From positions 1 to 64,000 of the forward strand of contig JBOHGE010000026.1 of NCBI GenBank assembly GCA_050700055.1: a stretch of 64,000 bases of DNA, in the 5' to 3' direction. Each line of letters begins with the position of its first letter. Position 1 is the stretch's first letter. The position numbers and the translations under genes are program-made. Below the pieces are notes generated by a model. That model made no database searches and was not told where the DNA came from. It worked only from the letters and a program-made list of their open reading frames with translations. This stretch comes from GCA-003244245 sp050700055 (GTDB taxonomy: Bacteria > Actinomycetota > Actinomycetes > Mycobacteriales > Pseudonocardiaceae). Below, in pieces: positions 51,256 through 63,700 of this stretch.

Positions 51256-52494
51256 TCAGTAGGCGAGCGGTAGGTGGGTGAGGCCACGCTGCATCGGGTT
51301 GGGCCACCACTGAAGGGTCTCGGTGTCCAGGTGCAGCGTTGGCAGGCGTCGTATGAGTGTGCCGATGGCGATTTCGGTTTCGAGGCGGGATAGTGGTGCG
51401 CCCAGGCAGAAATGTGTGCTGTGACCGAAGCTGAGGTGCCGGTTGTCTCGGCGGGTTAAATCGAGTTGGTCAGGGTTGATGAATTGGTGTGGGTCGCGGT
51501 TGCTCGCGGCGAGTACAAGGTAGATGAGGTCGCCTTCAGCTAGTGTTTGTCCGCCAATGCTGGTGGTGTCCGCGGCGACACGGAGCAGGATTTGAGAAGG
51601 GGTGTCGTAGCGCATTAATTCGTTGACTGCTGAGCGGATCAGGGTGGGGTCCTGGTGTAGCCGGTGCAGCTGGTCGGGATGGCGTAGCAGCGCGACGGTG
51701 CCGTTGCAGATCAGGTTGGTCGTGGTGATGTCCCCGGCGGTGATCAGCACGAAACAGGTGCAGAGCAGTTCCTCGTCAGTGAGGTGGTCACCATCGTCTT
51801 GTGCGGTAACCAGGGCGCTGATGAGATCGTCGGCGGGATCGGCTTGCCGGCTGCGGATGAGCTCGGCGAGGTAGTCCTCGAGGTGCTCCATGGTCAACTC
51901 GAGGTGCTCGAGGTCTTCGGTGGGGTGTGACATGTGGCGGAACCAGACTGTGACGCGTTCTCGGTCGTGATGGGGAATGCCGAACAGCTCGCCGATCACC
52001 GCGGCGGGCAACGGGGCGGCCAGCACGGGGATGAGGTCCATGGTGGAGCCCGCCGCTGCGGCGGCGTCGAGAAGCTCGTCGACGAGGGCTTGGATCCGGG
52101 GACGAAGTCGATGGATCCGTTGGGTGGTGAACGCCTTGGTGACCAGCTTGCGCAGGCGGGTGTGCTCGGGGGGATCAGTGTTCGAGATCGTCCGGCCGAG
52201 CCGGCGCATGAGCCGGCTGACTCCTCGCATGCCTTCATCCCGGCTCGCGAATGCGCGAGCGGTGCGTTCCCGGTCGTGGGATAACCGGGGATCACCTAGG
52301 GCTTCCTCGACGTCGGCGTAACGGGTGAGATACCAGATTCCTTGCGCGCCGCGGTAGACCGGGTGATCGCGGCGCATCCGGGCATACAGCGGGTAGGGAT
52401 TCTGGAAAAACTCCGGTGTGGTCATCGCATGGTCGATCTCGCCGAACCCGCCGTCGCGTTCTGCGGCGTCGGATTGCTGCGTTGCGTTGGACAT
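51256..52494 (-). CDS. Cytochrome P450
   Basis: A class I bacterial P450 of about 412 residues: TDPPEHTRLRKLVTKAF, I-helix ITAGDITTTN, ExxR in NELMRYD, and heme loop FGHSTHFCLGAPLSRLE with the Cys ligand. P450s beside NRPS genes hydroxylate carrier-bound amino acids or cross-link aryl side chains. No X-type recruitment domain is seen in either terminal NRPS module, so glycopeptide-style cross-linking on the assembly line is less likely. AGGGGAA sits before ATG 52494, which I prefer to the 52518 start. The MbtH gene ends 28 bp upstream. Confidence 0.9.
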   Translation of the reverse strand: MSNATQQSDAAERDGGFGEIDHAMTTPEFFQNPYPLYARMRRDHPVYRGAQGIWYLTRYADVEEALGDPRLSHDRERTARAFASRDEGMRGVSRLMRRLGRTISNTDPPEHTRLRKLVTKAFTTQRIHRLRPRIQALVDELLDAAAAAGSTMDLIPVLAAPLPAAVIGELFGIPHHDRERVTVWFRHMSHPTEDLEHLELTMEHLEDYLAELIRSRQADPADDLISALVTAQDDGDHLTDEELLCTCFVLITAGDITTTNLICNGTVALLRHPDQLHRLHQDPTLIRSAVNELMRYDTPSQILLRVAADTTSIGGQTLAEGDLIYLVLAASNRDPHQFINPDQLDLTRRDNRHLSFGHSTHFCLGAPLSRLETEIAIGTLIRRLPTLHLDTETLQWWPNPMQRGLTHLPLAY

Positions 52495-52522
52495 AGTTTC
52501 CCCTGTCCTAGCGTTCACTGCC

Positions 52523-52738
52523 CTACTGCTCGCTGTTCATGGCGTCGATGAGGCTTTGCGGCCGCATGTCGGTCCAGTTTTCGTTGATGTAGTCCAGGCA
52601 GGCCTGGCGAGTGTCCTGGGGGTGGACGATGCTCCAGCCGTCTGGTACTTCGATGAAAGCCGGCCACAGGGAGTACTGACTCTCGTCATTGATCAACACG
52701 AGGAAGGTGCCGTCCGGGTCATCAAAGGGGTTGGTCAT
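52523..52738 (-). CDS. mbtH: MbtH-like NRPS accessory protein
   Basis: A 71-residue protein with the full MbtH pattern: NPFDDPDGTFLVLINDESQY, SLWPAFIEVPDGW, and the end TDMRPQSL. MbtH-like proteins bind adenylation domains and are needed for their folding or activity, so this single copy probably serves many of the A domains in the cluster. GGGAGA lies upstream of ATG 52738. It stands between the alcohol dehydrogenase and P450 genes. Confidence 0.95.
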   Translation of the reverse strand: MTNPFDDPDGTFLVLINDESQYSLWPAFIEVPDGWSIVHPQDTRQACLDYINENWTDMRPQSLIDAMNSEQ

Positions 52739-52786
52739 GGTTGTGTTCTCCCAGTGAGAAGTGACAGTGAAATAGTGATGAATACG

Positions 52787-53911
52787 TCATGCCGCGAGTA
52801 CTGCTTTCATTACGGAGCCGGCGGCGACGGCTTTCATGGCCACGGCACAGTCCGCGAGTGGATACAAACGCACAAGGTCACGCAGATCAAACCGGTCGAG
52901 AAGCTTCGGCAGCAATTCGACGTAGTGCGCTAAGTGGCTACCGGTGAACGCCCACGATCCGATCACGTCTAGCTGGCGATAGACAATCTGGTGCGGGTTG
53001 ATCATGGCGTCACCGCTGTCCGTGTACTGACCGATGACCAGGTACGATCCGCCCCTCCGAGCCAGCCGGAGGCCCTGGTCAATTGCCTCGGGCACTCCCG
53101 TGCACTCGATGACCAGGTCGCCACCACGTCCGCCGGTAGCCTCCCAGACTTCGTCCAGGGCCTGCTCCGGCTCGGCGGCGTCGATGATGTTGACATGGTC
53201 GTCCCCGACGCCCGCGGTCGCGGCGAGGGCCAGCCGTCCGGCCGGGCCGCCCACGACGATCACCCGCGCCGCTCCGGCCAACTCGGCCAACGCGGCGGCG
53301 GCCAACCCGACGGGTCCGCTGCCCTGCACCACCACGGTCTCACCCAGCCGGACCGGCCGCCGCTCGGACAACGCGTGCACCATCGTGGGGCCCGCACAGG
53401 CCAAGGACATTGCGGCAAGGTGGTCCAGCTGCTCGGGTACCCGGATGACGGCCGTGCCCTCGCCCAGCCAGATGTGCTCAGCCCATGAACCGGACAACGC
53501 CGGTTCCTGCGTCGTGGGACGGTTCACGCCGTACGTGCGGCGGGATTCGCACAATGTCGGCTCGCGATGCAGCCGGCACGGTACACAGCTGCCACACGCG
53601 ATGGAGGATGCCCACACGACCGTGTCCCCGACCCGTAGCGGAGCGCCGGTGACGTCCGTGTGCAGACCGCCGCCTAATTCGGCGACCGTCCCGAGACCTT
53701 CGTGCCCCAGCACAATCGGGATCGGTATATCGAGGTGTCCCTGTTGCAGGTGCAGATCCGTGCCGCAGATTCCACCGTATCGCACGGCCACAAGCAACCC
53801 ACGCTGCCCAGCGGGCGGCAACTCGAACTCACGAAGCACCACCGGCTCCCCGAACCGCTCGAGTACCACAGCCCGACTCGTGGTGGGTCGGCTAACACCG
53901 TGGGCGCTCAC
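52787..53911 (-). CDS. Zinc-dependent alcohol dehydrogenase (MDR family)
   Basis: A medium-chain dehydrogenase of about 374 residues. Catalytic zinc site GGICGTDLH with GHEGLG; structural zinc cysteines in ACGSCVPCRLHREPTLC; Rossmann VVVQGSGPVGLAAAAL. The true start is GTG 53911, overlapping the stop of the dioxygenase gene by GTGA; the frame upstream to 54157 is only the shadow of that gene. It may oxidise the alcohol made by the coupled dioxygenase, for example to make an unusual amino acid building block. Substrate unproven. Confidence 0.88.
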   Translation of the reverse strand: MSAHGVSRPTTSRAVVLERFGEPVVLREFELPPAGQRGLLVAVRYGGICGTDLHLQQGHLDIPIPIVLGHEGLGTVAELGGGLHTDVTGAPLRVGDTVVWASSIACGSCVPCRLHREPTLCESRRTYGVNRPTTQEPALSGSWAEHIWLGEGTAVIRVPEQLDHLAAMSLACAGPTMVHALSERRPVRLGETVVVQGSGPVGLAAAALAELAGAARVIVVGGPAGRLALAATAGVGDDHVNIIDAAEPEQALDEVWEATGGRGGDLVIECTGVPEAIDQGLRLARRGGSYLVIGQYTDSGDAMINPHQIVYRQLDVIGSWAFTGSHLAHYVELLPKLLDRFDLRDLVRLYPLADCAVAMKAVAAGSVMKAVLAA

Positions 53912-54720
53912 GTCGATGCCCCTTGGGTCAGTCCAAGCAATGAGACATCCCTCGGTTCCAAAGGGGTGAGATCTCTGCCCACCAGATATTCCGGACGCAG
54001 CGAACCAGTAGGGGAGGGTGAATTTGTCACGTCGTTGTAGGTGATAATGAGCACAGCGCGCGGATAGGGAGACATATTCAGCGCCGACCCATGGGCGACC
54101 TCGGGATGGAAGAATGTGACCGTTCCGGCCGGACCCTTGGGGCCGACCATTCCCCATCGATCTACCACGCTCGCTAGCTGATCACGAGTCAGCGCAATGT
54201 CGCCAGGATCGATGTGGTGATTCGACGTATTTTTCGACTCCCTCCGCTGCCGTATCATGTCGTCTCGGTGGGATCCTGGCACGTAGATCATCGGACCGTT
54301 GAACTCGGTGACCGCATCCAGTAGCAGTGCAACACTGACGAGGTGTGGCGCCGGGAGATTATCGGCGAGCCGCCAGGCGGGATAATCCTGGTGCCAGGCC
54401 CACTGCTCGCCACCCAACGGCGCCTTAGAGTTAATCTTGAATTGGTAGACGTACACCTCAGCTTCGAGCAGTTGGCGGACCGGCTGAAGAAGACGGGGTA
54501 ACCGGGCAAGTGCGGCAAACTCGGGGCGACGCAGGTGCGAGGCATATACTGAACGCACCTGCAGCCCGCCGGATTCCATCACGACGTGTGGGCCAGGAAG
54601 CACACAATCCCTCGCGAACCCCACGCGCAGGATCTCGACCTCATCCGGACTGAACATGTCCTCGACGACCAGAAACCCCCGGTCGCGGTACTGTCCAAGC
54701 TGGTGATCACTGAGTCGCAT
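53908..54720 (-). CDS. Phytanoyl-CoA dioxygenase-like (PhyH/EctD-type) 2OG oxygenase
   Basis: A 270-residue protein from ATG 54720 (AGAGAAG upstream; the longer 54783 start adds a Cys-rich non-conserved piece). Motifs: RDRGFLVVEDMFSPDEVE, WHQDYPAW (H-x-D of the Fe(II) triad), MIYVPGSHRDD, and FFHPEVAHGS with the distal His, then SPYPRAVLIITYN with the 2OG-binding Arg. The YQFKINSKAPLGG-x-x-W-x-WHQD stretch resembles ectoine/proline hydroxylase-type PhyH enzymes, so amino acid hydroxylation is likely. Translationally coupled to the alcohol dehydrogenase. Confidence 0.85.
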   Translation of the reverse strand: MRLSDHQLGQYRDRGFLVVEDMFSPDEVEILRVGFARDCVLPGPHVVMESGGLQVRSVYASHLRRPEFAALARLPRLLQPVRQLLEAEVYVYQFKINSKAPLGGEQWAWHQDYPAWRLADNLPAPHLVSVALLLDAVTEFNGPMIYVPGSHRDDMIRQRRESKNTSNHHIDPGDIALTRDQLASVVDRWGMVGPKGPAGTVTFFHPEVAHGSALNMSPYPRAVLIITYNDVTNSPSPTGSLRPEYLVGRDLTPLEPRDVSLLGLTQGAST

Positions 54721-54793
54721 CTTCTTCTCTTTTCGTGCTGCCGCCCCGCACACTAGGCACGGATTTTCACTTTCCCGTCCCACTACTTTTTAA

Positions 54794-57700
54794 TCATGGC
54801 CAGCGCTCCGGGTGAGATGGTGATGTGTCGCCGGTGATGTCACGGAGTCTGGCTGCCAGGATCGGCCCGATCTGGGCCAACGCCCCAGGCTCCGTCATAT
54901 GACTGTGTTTACCGGTGATATCGTAGCTGTCGATCGCGCCGTCGATATACGGTTGCCACACCTGGGGCGTGGCCCCGTCGTCACGCCGGTCGATCGTCGA
55001 GTTGAACAGCAGCAGGTCCCCGTGGAACACCTCGGGAATGAAATCAATCGCCAGACGGCCATTGTTGGTCATAATCTTGATGACGGCCGAGAGGTGGTAC
55101 TCCTCGAGGCTTGCCAGCGCACTGTCCCGGCCGCGGAGAACATCCACCACGTCAGCGAGCGTCACCCGTTCGTCGTCCAGGATTTCCAGGTCGCAATCGA
55201 GTATGCCGGCCAGGATGGCGCGCTCGTTACGGACAAGTGGTTCCTCAACGGAGATGTCGGAAACCGGGTAGGCGTCGAGGATGGCCAGCAACGCGGTCTG
55301 TTCCCCGTGCTGCGCAAGCTCGGTCGCAACGGCGTGGGCGACGAGCCCACCGAAAGACCAGCCCAGCAGATGGTAAGGCCCAGCGGGTTGAACCTTGCGT
55401 ATCTGATCGGCGTAATCAGCTGCCATCTCCTCAACGGAGGTTGGGAGCGGTTGCGGCCGAACGAGGCCCCGCGCTTGCACTCCATAGATCGGATAGTTCG
55501 GTCCGAGGTGTTTCATCAGCCCGCAGTAGGACCAGCTGATCCCGCCGCCGGGATGGATACAGAACAGTGGCGGATGGCAACCCTGCGATCGCAACGGCAG
55601 GATCACCTGGAGGGCATCGTCCAGGTCGTCCATGTTCAGCCGCGCGGCCAACCCGGCTACGGTCGGGGCTTCGAACAGGCTGCGAAGTCCTAGCTCGACG
55701 CCCAATGTGGTGCGTACCCGGGCGACGAGACGGGTGGCCAGCAGCGAGTGTCCACCTAAGGCAAAAAAGTCGTCGTCAATACCGACTCCGGGCACGGCCA
55801 ATACCTCGGCGAACACCTCGCACAACAGGTGTTCCTGGGGTGTTCGGGGAGCCCGTCCCACCCCGGTGGAGCCGAATTCGGGGATGGGTAGCGCGGCGCG
55901 GTGGAGTTTGCCGTGCGGGGTCAACGGCATTGCCTCGAGCACCACGAATGCAGCGGGCACCAGATAGTCGGGCAGACGCTGGCCCAGATACTCCCGCAGC
56001 GCATCTGGTGACACCGTCGTGGTGTTGGTAGTGGGTACGAGGTAGGCGACCAGTCGCGGGTTGTCGGGCTGGTCTTGGCGGGCGATCACCGCTGCCTGCG
56101 CGACAGCGGGGTGCGCGGCGAGCACAGTTTCGATCTCGCCTGGTTCGATGCGGAAACCGCGGATCTTGACCTGATCGTCGGTGCGGGCGAGGAACTGCAG
56201 GTTCCCGTCGCTGCACCAGCGGACCAGGTCGCCGGTGCGGTACATCCGGGTCCCCGCTGCGCCGTAGGGATTGGCGAGGAACCGCTGCGCGGTCAGGCCG
56301 GCCCGATGCAGGTAGCCTCGCGCCAGCCCTGCCCCGGCGATATGCAACTCCCCTGCCGCACCCGGTGGCACCGGTTGTAATCCGGCATCGAGCACGTATA
56401 CCTGGGTGTTGATGATCGGCCGGCCGATCATCGGAGCCGACGAGTGGTCGATTCGCGCGGTGAGCGCCCGGATGGTGCACTCGGTCGGCCCGTACACATT
56501 GAGCGCCGCCAGCCCCTTCACCGACCGGAGCTGGTCCCACAACTGTTCGGACACGGCCTCCCCGCCGACCGCCACCACCGCGGGCCGCCATCGGTCCTCG
56601 TCCAGCAATCCCTCAGACACCAACAGCTGCACATAAGATGGGGTGGCATGGACCGAATCAACGTGCTGGCGGGCGACGTAGGCCACTAATGCGTGCGGAT
56701 CAGTCCAGGTCACCCCATCGAGGACATGTAATTCATGACCAGCCAGCATCCACAACAGCTGAGCCCACGACGCGTCGAAGGAAAACGATGCCGTCTGCGC
56801 CACCCGCAGCCGACGACCTCCCACTTTCGCCGCTGCTGGCACGAATATGCGCTCACGATGGTCGTGAAACAGATTGACCACGCTGTGGTGGCAGGCCAGC
56901 ACAGCTTTGGGATGGCCGGTGGAGCCTGAAGTGTAGATCACGTATGCCGGATGCGCAGGTACGCAGGGGGCGGCGCGGTCGGTGTTGGTGGGGTCGGTGT
57001 CCGCACAGCCGCCCAGCATCGTGACGGTATCGGGATCGTCCAGTACCAACGCAGCTGTGACAGTGTCCCGAGGGATACTCGCCGCCGCCGGTGTGGTGGT
57101 CAGCAGCAGGGCTGGCTGGACGTCATCGAGCATGAAAGCGATCCGCTCGGCCGGGTAGTCCGGGTCCACCGCCAGATAGGCAGCCCCCGCCTTGAGGACC
57201 GCCAGGATCGAGACGATCATGTCCGCGGAGCGGGGCAGGACGAGCGCGACGACCTGCTCGGGGCCGATGTCACGGGCGATCAGCGCGTAGGCGAGCTGGT
57301 TTGCGTGGGTGTTGAGTCGTTCGTAGGTGAGGGTGGTGTCGCCGCAGACCACGGCCAACGCCTCGGGTGTGGCACGCACCTGAGTTTCGAACAACGCCGG
57401 CAGCGTGGCGGGGGTGATCGGGGCAGCGGTGTCGTTGTAGTCAATCAGCAGTTGATGACGTTCTTCAGTGGTGAGAATGTCGATCCGGCTGATCGGCGCT
57501 TCCGGGTCGGTGACCGCCGCCTGGAGTAGCTGTGTCCAGCGGGCGAGGAGTGCCTCGACGGTGGCGTCGTCGAACAGATCGCGGGCGTATTCGACGACGC
57601 CGGTGATGCCGTGGGGTGCGCCGTCTTCTCCGCGCTGTTCGGACAGGCTCACCGACAGGTCGAATCGGGAGGTGTGGGTTGGTGCCCCCATACCGGAGAC

Positions 57701-60700
57701 CCGCAGTCCGGGCAGCGCGAAGTCGGCTTCAGGGGCGTTTTGTAACGCGAGCATGATTTGGAATAGCGGATGATGCGCTAATGACCGGGCCGGGTTGAGA
57801 ATTTCAACCAAATACTCGAACGGCACGTCTTGGTGGGCGTAGGCCGCGAGCGCGGTGTCGCGTACCCGGGCGAGCAGTTGCGTGAAGGTGGGCGCGCCGG
57901 AGGTGTCGGTGCGCAGCACTAGGGTGTTGACGAAGAACCCGACGAGGTCGTCCAATGCCTGATCGGTGCGCCCGGCGATCGGACTGCCTAGGGGAATGTC
58001 GTTACCGGCGCCCAGCCGGGACAGCAGCGCGGCCAGCCCAGCCTGCAAGACCATGAACAAGCTCGCACCGCTGCGCCGGGCCAGGCTTGCCAGCTCTTGG
58101 TGCAGCGTCGGGCCCAGCTCGACCGTCAGGTAATCGCCGCGGTAGGACGCTACCGCCGGGCGCGGGCGATCGGTGGGCAACGCCAGCTGCTCGGGAAGCC
58201 CGGCCAACGCCTGCACCCAGTAAGCCAGTTGATCCGCGAACACGCTGTCCGGATCAGTGTGCTCACCGAGCAGTTGATGCTGCCACAGCGTGTAATCGAT
58301 GTACTGCACTGGTAGCGGCGCCCATCCTGGCTCCGCACCGTGGCAGCGCGCGGTATACGCCCGGACCAGGTCTTGGGACAGGGGTCCCATGGACCAGCCG
58401 TCACTGGCGATGTGGTGCACCACCAGTAACAGCACCTGCTCATCCGGGGCCAGGATGAACAGCTCGGCTCGCAGGGGTGTCTCGGTGGCGAGGTCGAACT
58501 CACGCTGGGCAGCAGCCGCTAACAGCTCAGGCAGGTCGGCCTCGCTGGTGTGGGTGACCGCCAGCGGGGTCCAGGTTGCCTGCGGGTCCAGGACCTGCTG
58601 CGAGGGCACGCCCTCGAGCTGAGGGAAGACCGTGCGCAGGCTTTCATGCCGGACGATCACATCCCCTAGCGCGGCCTGCAACGCGCAACGGTTCAGCTCG
58701 CCGGATAGGCGCAAGGCCAACGGCATGTGGTACGTGACGCTCGCGCCACCCGTCGCAGGGCCTTCGAACTGGTGCAAAAACCACAGCCGGCGTTGAGCGA
58801 AGGACAACGGCACCACGTCGGGACGTTCGTAGCGGGTCAACGCCAGCCGCGCCGGCCCGGCCTGGTGCAGGCGCGCAGCCAGCCCGGCCACGGTCGGGGT
58901 CTCGAACAGGGCGCGCAGTTCCAGCTCGGCGCCCAGCGTGGCGCGGATCCGGGCGATCAGGCGAGTGGCCAGCAGCGAGTGCCCACCAAGATCGAAGAAA
59001 TCGTCGTCGATACCGACTCCGGCCAGCCCCACCACCTCAGCGAACAGCTCGCTGAGGATCTGTTCCTGCGGTGTCCTGGGCGCCCGCCCGGTACCGGCCG
59101 GGCTGAGCTCGGGGGTGGGCAGCGCGGTGCGGTCGAGCTTGCCGCTGGGGGTCAGCGGCAACCGGTCCACCACAACCAGTGCGGCGGGGACCAGGTAGTC
59201 GGGCAGCTGTTGGCGCAGGTGGTCGCGCAGTGCGGCGATGAGTGCGCTGGTTGCGTGGGCGGCGGTCGGGTTGTTCGTCAGCGATGACAACGGCGTCGCG
59301 TTGGCGCTGGTGGGTATGTAGAGATTGACGGGAACAGCCGAAGTGGTCTGGGTGGTGTCCACGAAGACGACGTCGAGGGCATCGGGGGTGGTCGCTGACC
59401 AGGTGACGCCGACCCAGTAGCCGCACCGTTGGCCGAGTTCGTCAAACGCCTCGGGGCCGAGCAGGTCCGGTGTGCCGTGGGGGGTGGGGAGTAGGTCGGG
59501 TAGTGGGCTGCCGGCCTGCAACGCCTGCGCGAGGGTGGTTTCTTGGGTGATGCGGTAGTTGGGGACATCGGTGACGCGCAACCGGGCGGGACGGTGATCG
59601 GTCAGGTAATCGCCCAACTCGGTTAGCCCGTTGATCTGCTGGGTCCAGCTCAGTTGGGGGATGTGGTCTAGCGGTAGTGGTGTGATCGGGTGGGTGTGCA
59701 GGACGACGTCATAGCGGTAGCGGGTGAGTTCGTTGTGGTGATGGCCGCGTTTGAGCTGGATGTCCACCCCGGCGATGTCGGGAAGGTGGTGCTGGAGCGC
59801 AGGGAAGAAGTCGGGGTCGACCAGTAGCTCTTTTTCCCTGAGGATGGTGTGTTCGACTGCGCGGCGTAATGTCGCCAGGCCAATTGAGAGGTCGGCTCGG
59901 TGTAAGTGGATGGCGGTGGCCAGCGGGCGTTGCAGCCGCAGGTTGCGCACGTCGCCGAGGAACACCGCCCCACCCGGGGCGACCAGTCGCAGTAGGTGAG
60001 TGAGCACCTCGATGAGGTAGTCGGTGGTGGGGAAGTACTGGATGACGGAGTTGAGGATGACGGTGTCGAACAGCCCGGCCGGGAGCCCGTCAGTGTCGTG
60101 GGCGGGTTGGACGCGCAGCACCACCCGCTCGGCGAGCTCGGGATCCTGCTCAACCTGGCCGGCCAGCGCGTTGATGGCGGGGGCGGAGAAGTCGGTGGCC
60201 CAGTAAGTGTCGCAGTGGGATGCGAGCTGGGAGAGCAGCAGCCCGGTGCCGACACCGATCTCGAGTACTCGCCGGGGTCGTCGGGACAGAAGCCGGGTGA
60301 CCGTGTGCCCGCGCCATTCCTGCATATGTGCGATCGGGATGGGATGGCCGTCGTAGCTGCTGTTCCATCCGGTGAAGTCGTGCCCGAACACCGCCGAGCC
60401 TGCTGTGGCGTGGAGTGAATCATAAAGTTGTTGCCACTCACCAATCTGGTCGTGCTCCACGTTTTCGTTACGGGCCGAGCCGGTGTCCGGTGCGGCGAGC
60501 ACGTAGCCGACCAGGCGTTTGTCATCAGGACGGTCCTCGCGGATGACCACCGCGGCCCGCGCGACCTCCGGGTGTGCGCCGAGCAGGGTTTCGATCTCAC
60601 CTGGCTCGATGCGGTATCCACGGAGTTTGACCTGCTCGTCGGCACGGCTGAGGAATTCCAGGTTCCCGTCGGTACGCCAGCGGACCACATCTCCGGTGCG

Positions 60701-63700
60701 GTACAGGCGAGTCCCCGGCGGACCGTGGGGGTCGGCGACGAACCGCTGCGCTGTCAGGCCAGGCTGGTGCAGGTACCCGCGGGCCAGCCCCGCGCCGGCG
60801 ATATAGAACTCACCCACTACTCCGACAGGCACCGGCGCTAGGCCGGCATCAAGCACATACCCCCGGGTGTTGGTGATCGGCCGACCGATCGGCGGGGGCA
60901 GGGGGGTGGCCGCGCAGAGCGCACCGCTCATGGTGGCGCACACGGTGGCCTCGGTGGGACCGTAGGCATTGATCATCCTTCGTCCTGGTGACCAGGTGGC
61001 AACCAGCTCCGGGGGGCACGCCTCGCCGGCTGTGATCACCGTCATGGCCGGCGGCAGACCGGCTGCGGCCGGCAGCACTGCCAGCGCTGAGGGCGGCAAC
61101 GTCACATGCGTCACCTGCTGGCGGTTCACTACCTCCACCAGCGGGGGGCCCGGTATCAGCTGCTCTGGGGAGGCCAAGATCAGCGTCGCCCCGGACAACA
61201 GGCTCATGCACAGCTCGGAGAACGCGGCATCGAAGCTGGGGGAAGCGAACTGCAGCACCCGGCTGTGTGCATCGACCCCGAAACGCTCGATCTGCGCTGC
61301 GGCCAAGCTGGCGATGCCGGCATGACTGACCACGACGCCTTTGGGAACACCGGTGGAACCAGAGGTGTAGATCACATACGCGGGATGCTGCGGCAGAAGG
61401 CAGGCGGCGCCGGTGGGATCGGTGTCCGCGCACCCATCCAGCAGCGTGAGGGTGTCGGGGTCATCGAGCACTAACCGGGCAGTCAGCTCACCCGCAGACA
61501 GATCCCGCTCGATCTGGGTGGTGCTCACCAGCAACACCGGTTGGCTGTCTTCGAGCATGAAAGCGATCCGCGCCGCCGGATACTGCGGGTCAACTGGTAG
61601 GTAGCCGGCCCCCGCTTTGAGCACCGCCAGGATCGCGATGACCAGCTCAGGTGCGCGGGGCAGCGCTAATGCCACGATCTGCTCAGGACCCACCCCCCGA
61701 GCGATCAGCGCGTGGGCGAGCCGGTTCGCTCGGGCGTTGAGCTGCGCATACGTCAACGTGGTGGTCTCGAACAGCACCGCCGTCGCTTCCGGCGTGGCCT
61801 GCACCTGGGCTTCGAACAACACCGGCAGACAGGCAGTCCGGATCGGGAGGGCGGTGTCGTTGTAGTCGACCAGCAACCGGGTGCGTTCCGCAGTGGAGAG
61901 GATGTCGATCCGGCTGATCGGCTGATCCGGATCAGCGACCACCGCCTCCAACACCCGCACCCACCGCGCGACGAGCGTCTGCACCGTAGCGGGCTCGAAC
62001 AGATCGCTGGCGTAGTCGACGACCCCGCCGATGCCTTCCGGGCGCCCGTCCATCCCGTGCCGCTCGGACAGGCTAAAGCCCAGGTCGAACTTGGCGGTCC
62101 CGGTCGGTGCCGCCACGCTGGACACGTGCAGACCGGGCAGCTCGAAATCGCCCTCGGGAGCGTTCTGCACCGCCAGCATGACCTGGAACAGCGGGTGGTG
62201 CGCCAGCGACCGAGCCGGGTTGAGGACCTCCACCAGATACTCGAAGGGCACATCCTGGTGGGCGTAGGCGCCCAATGCTGCCTCCCGCACCCGGGTGAGC
62301 AGCTCGGTGAAGGTGGGGTCACCCGAGGTGTCGGTGCGCAGCACCAGCGTGTTGACGAAAAACCCGATGAGGTCGTCCAAAGCCTGGTCAGTGCGGCCCG
62401 CGATCGGGCTGCCCACCGCAATGTCGGTGCCCGCGCCCAGCCGGGACAGCAGTGCCGCCAGCCCGGCATGCAGCACCATGAACAGGCTGGCGCCGCCCCG
62501 GCGGGCCAGACCTACCAACCCTCGGTGCACCGCCGCGTCGATCTGAACAGGCAGGTAATCGCCTCGATAGGAGGCTACCGCCGGGCGCGGGCGGTCGGCG
62601 GGCAGCCGCAGCTGCTCCGGCAACCCCGCCAGGGTGCCGGTCCAGTACGCCACTTGGGTGGCCAGCAGGCTGTCCGGATCGGTCTCATCGCCGAGCAGCT
62701 GGTGCTGCCACAAGGTGTAGTCGGCGTACTGCACCGGCAGCGGGGCCCATCCCGGCTCCGCACCGTGGCAGCGCGCCGCATAAGCGGTAGCCAGGTCGCG
62801 GGACAGCGGACCCAGTGACCAGCCATCACCCGCAATGTGATGCACCAGCACCACCAGCACGTGCTCATCAGGCGCGAGCGCGAACAACTCGGCTCGCACC
62901 GGCGGCTCGACGGCGAGGTCGAACCCGTACCGGGCCGCCCTGGCTACCACCTCAACGAGCTCGGTCTCGCTGGTCTCGGTGACGGGCAGTGCGGGGTAGG
63001 CCGCCTCGATGCTCAAGATCAGCTGACCTGGTGTGCTCTCGAGTTCAGGAAAGACTGTGCGCAAGCTCTCGTGCCGGGCGATGACGTCACCCAGCGCGGC
63101 GCGCAACGCCAGACGGTCCAATTCCCCCCGCAGGCGCATCGCCATCGGGATGTTGTAGGTGGCGCTGAATCCATGCTGGGTAGGTCCTTCGAGCTGGTGT
63201 AAGAACCACAGCCGGCGCTGCGCGAACGACAGCGGCACCACCTCGGGGCGCGCGCACCGTGTCACCGCCAACCGGGCCTGCCCGGCATCACCCAAACGCG
63301 CGGCTAAACCGGCCACCGTCGGAGCCTCGAACAGGGCGCGCAGCTCCACCTCGACACCCACTGTGGCCCGTACTCGGGCAACCAGCCGAGTCGCCAGCAG
63401 CGAATGCCCACCGAGGTCGAAAAAGTCGTCGTCGACGCCGATCCGGGTCAGGCCCAGCACCTCACCGAACAACTCGCACAGCAGCTGCTCGTGCGGTGTC
63501 CTCGGCGCCCGGCCAGCACCGGCTGAACCGAATTCGGGTATCGGCAGGGCGTTACGGTCCAGTTTGCCGTTGGGGGTCAACGGCAACTCCGCCAGCACGA
63601 CCACCGCGGCGGGCACCATGTAGTGCGGCAGCCGCTGACGCAGGTACTCGCGTAGCGAGTCCGGTCGCGGACCATCGCCGGTGGCGATGACGTAGGCGGC

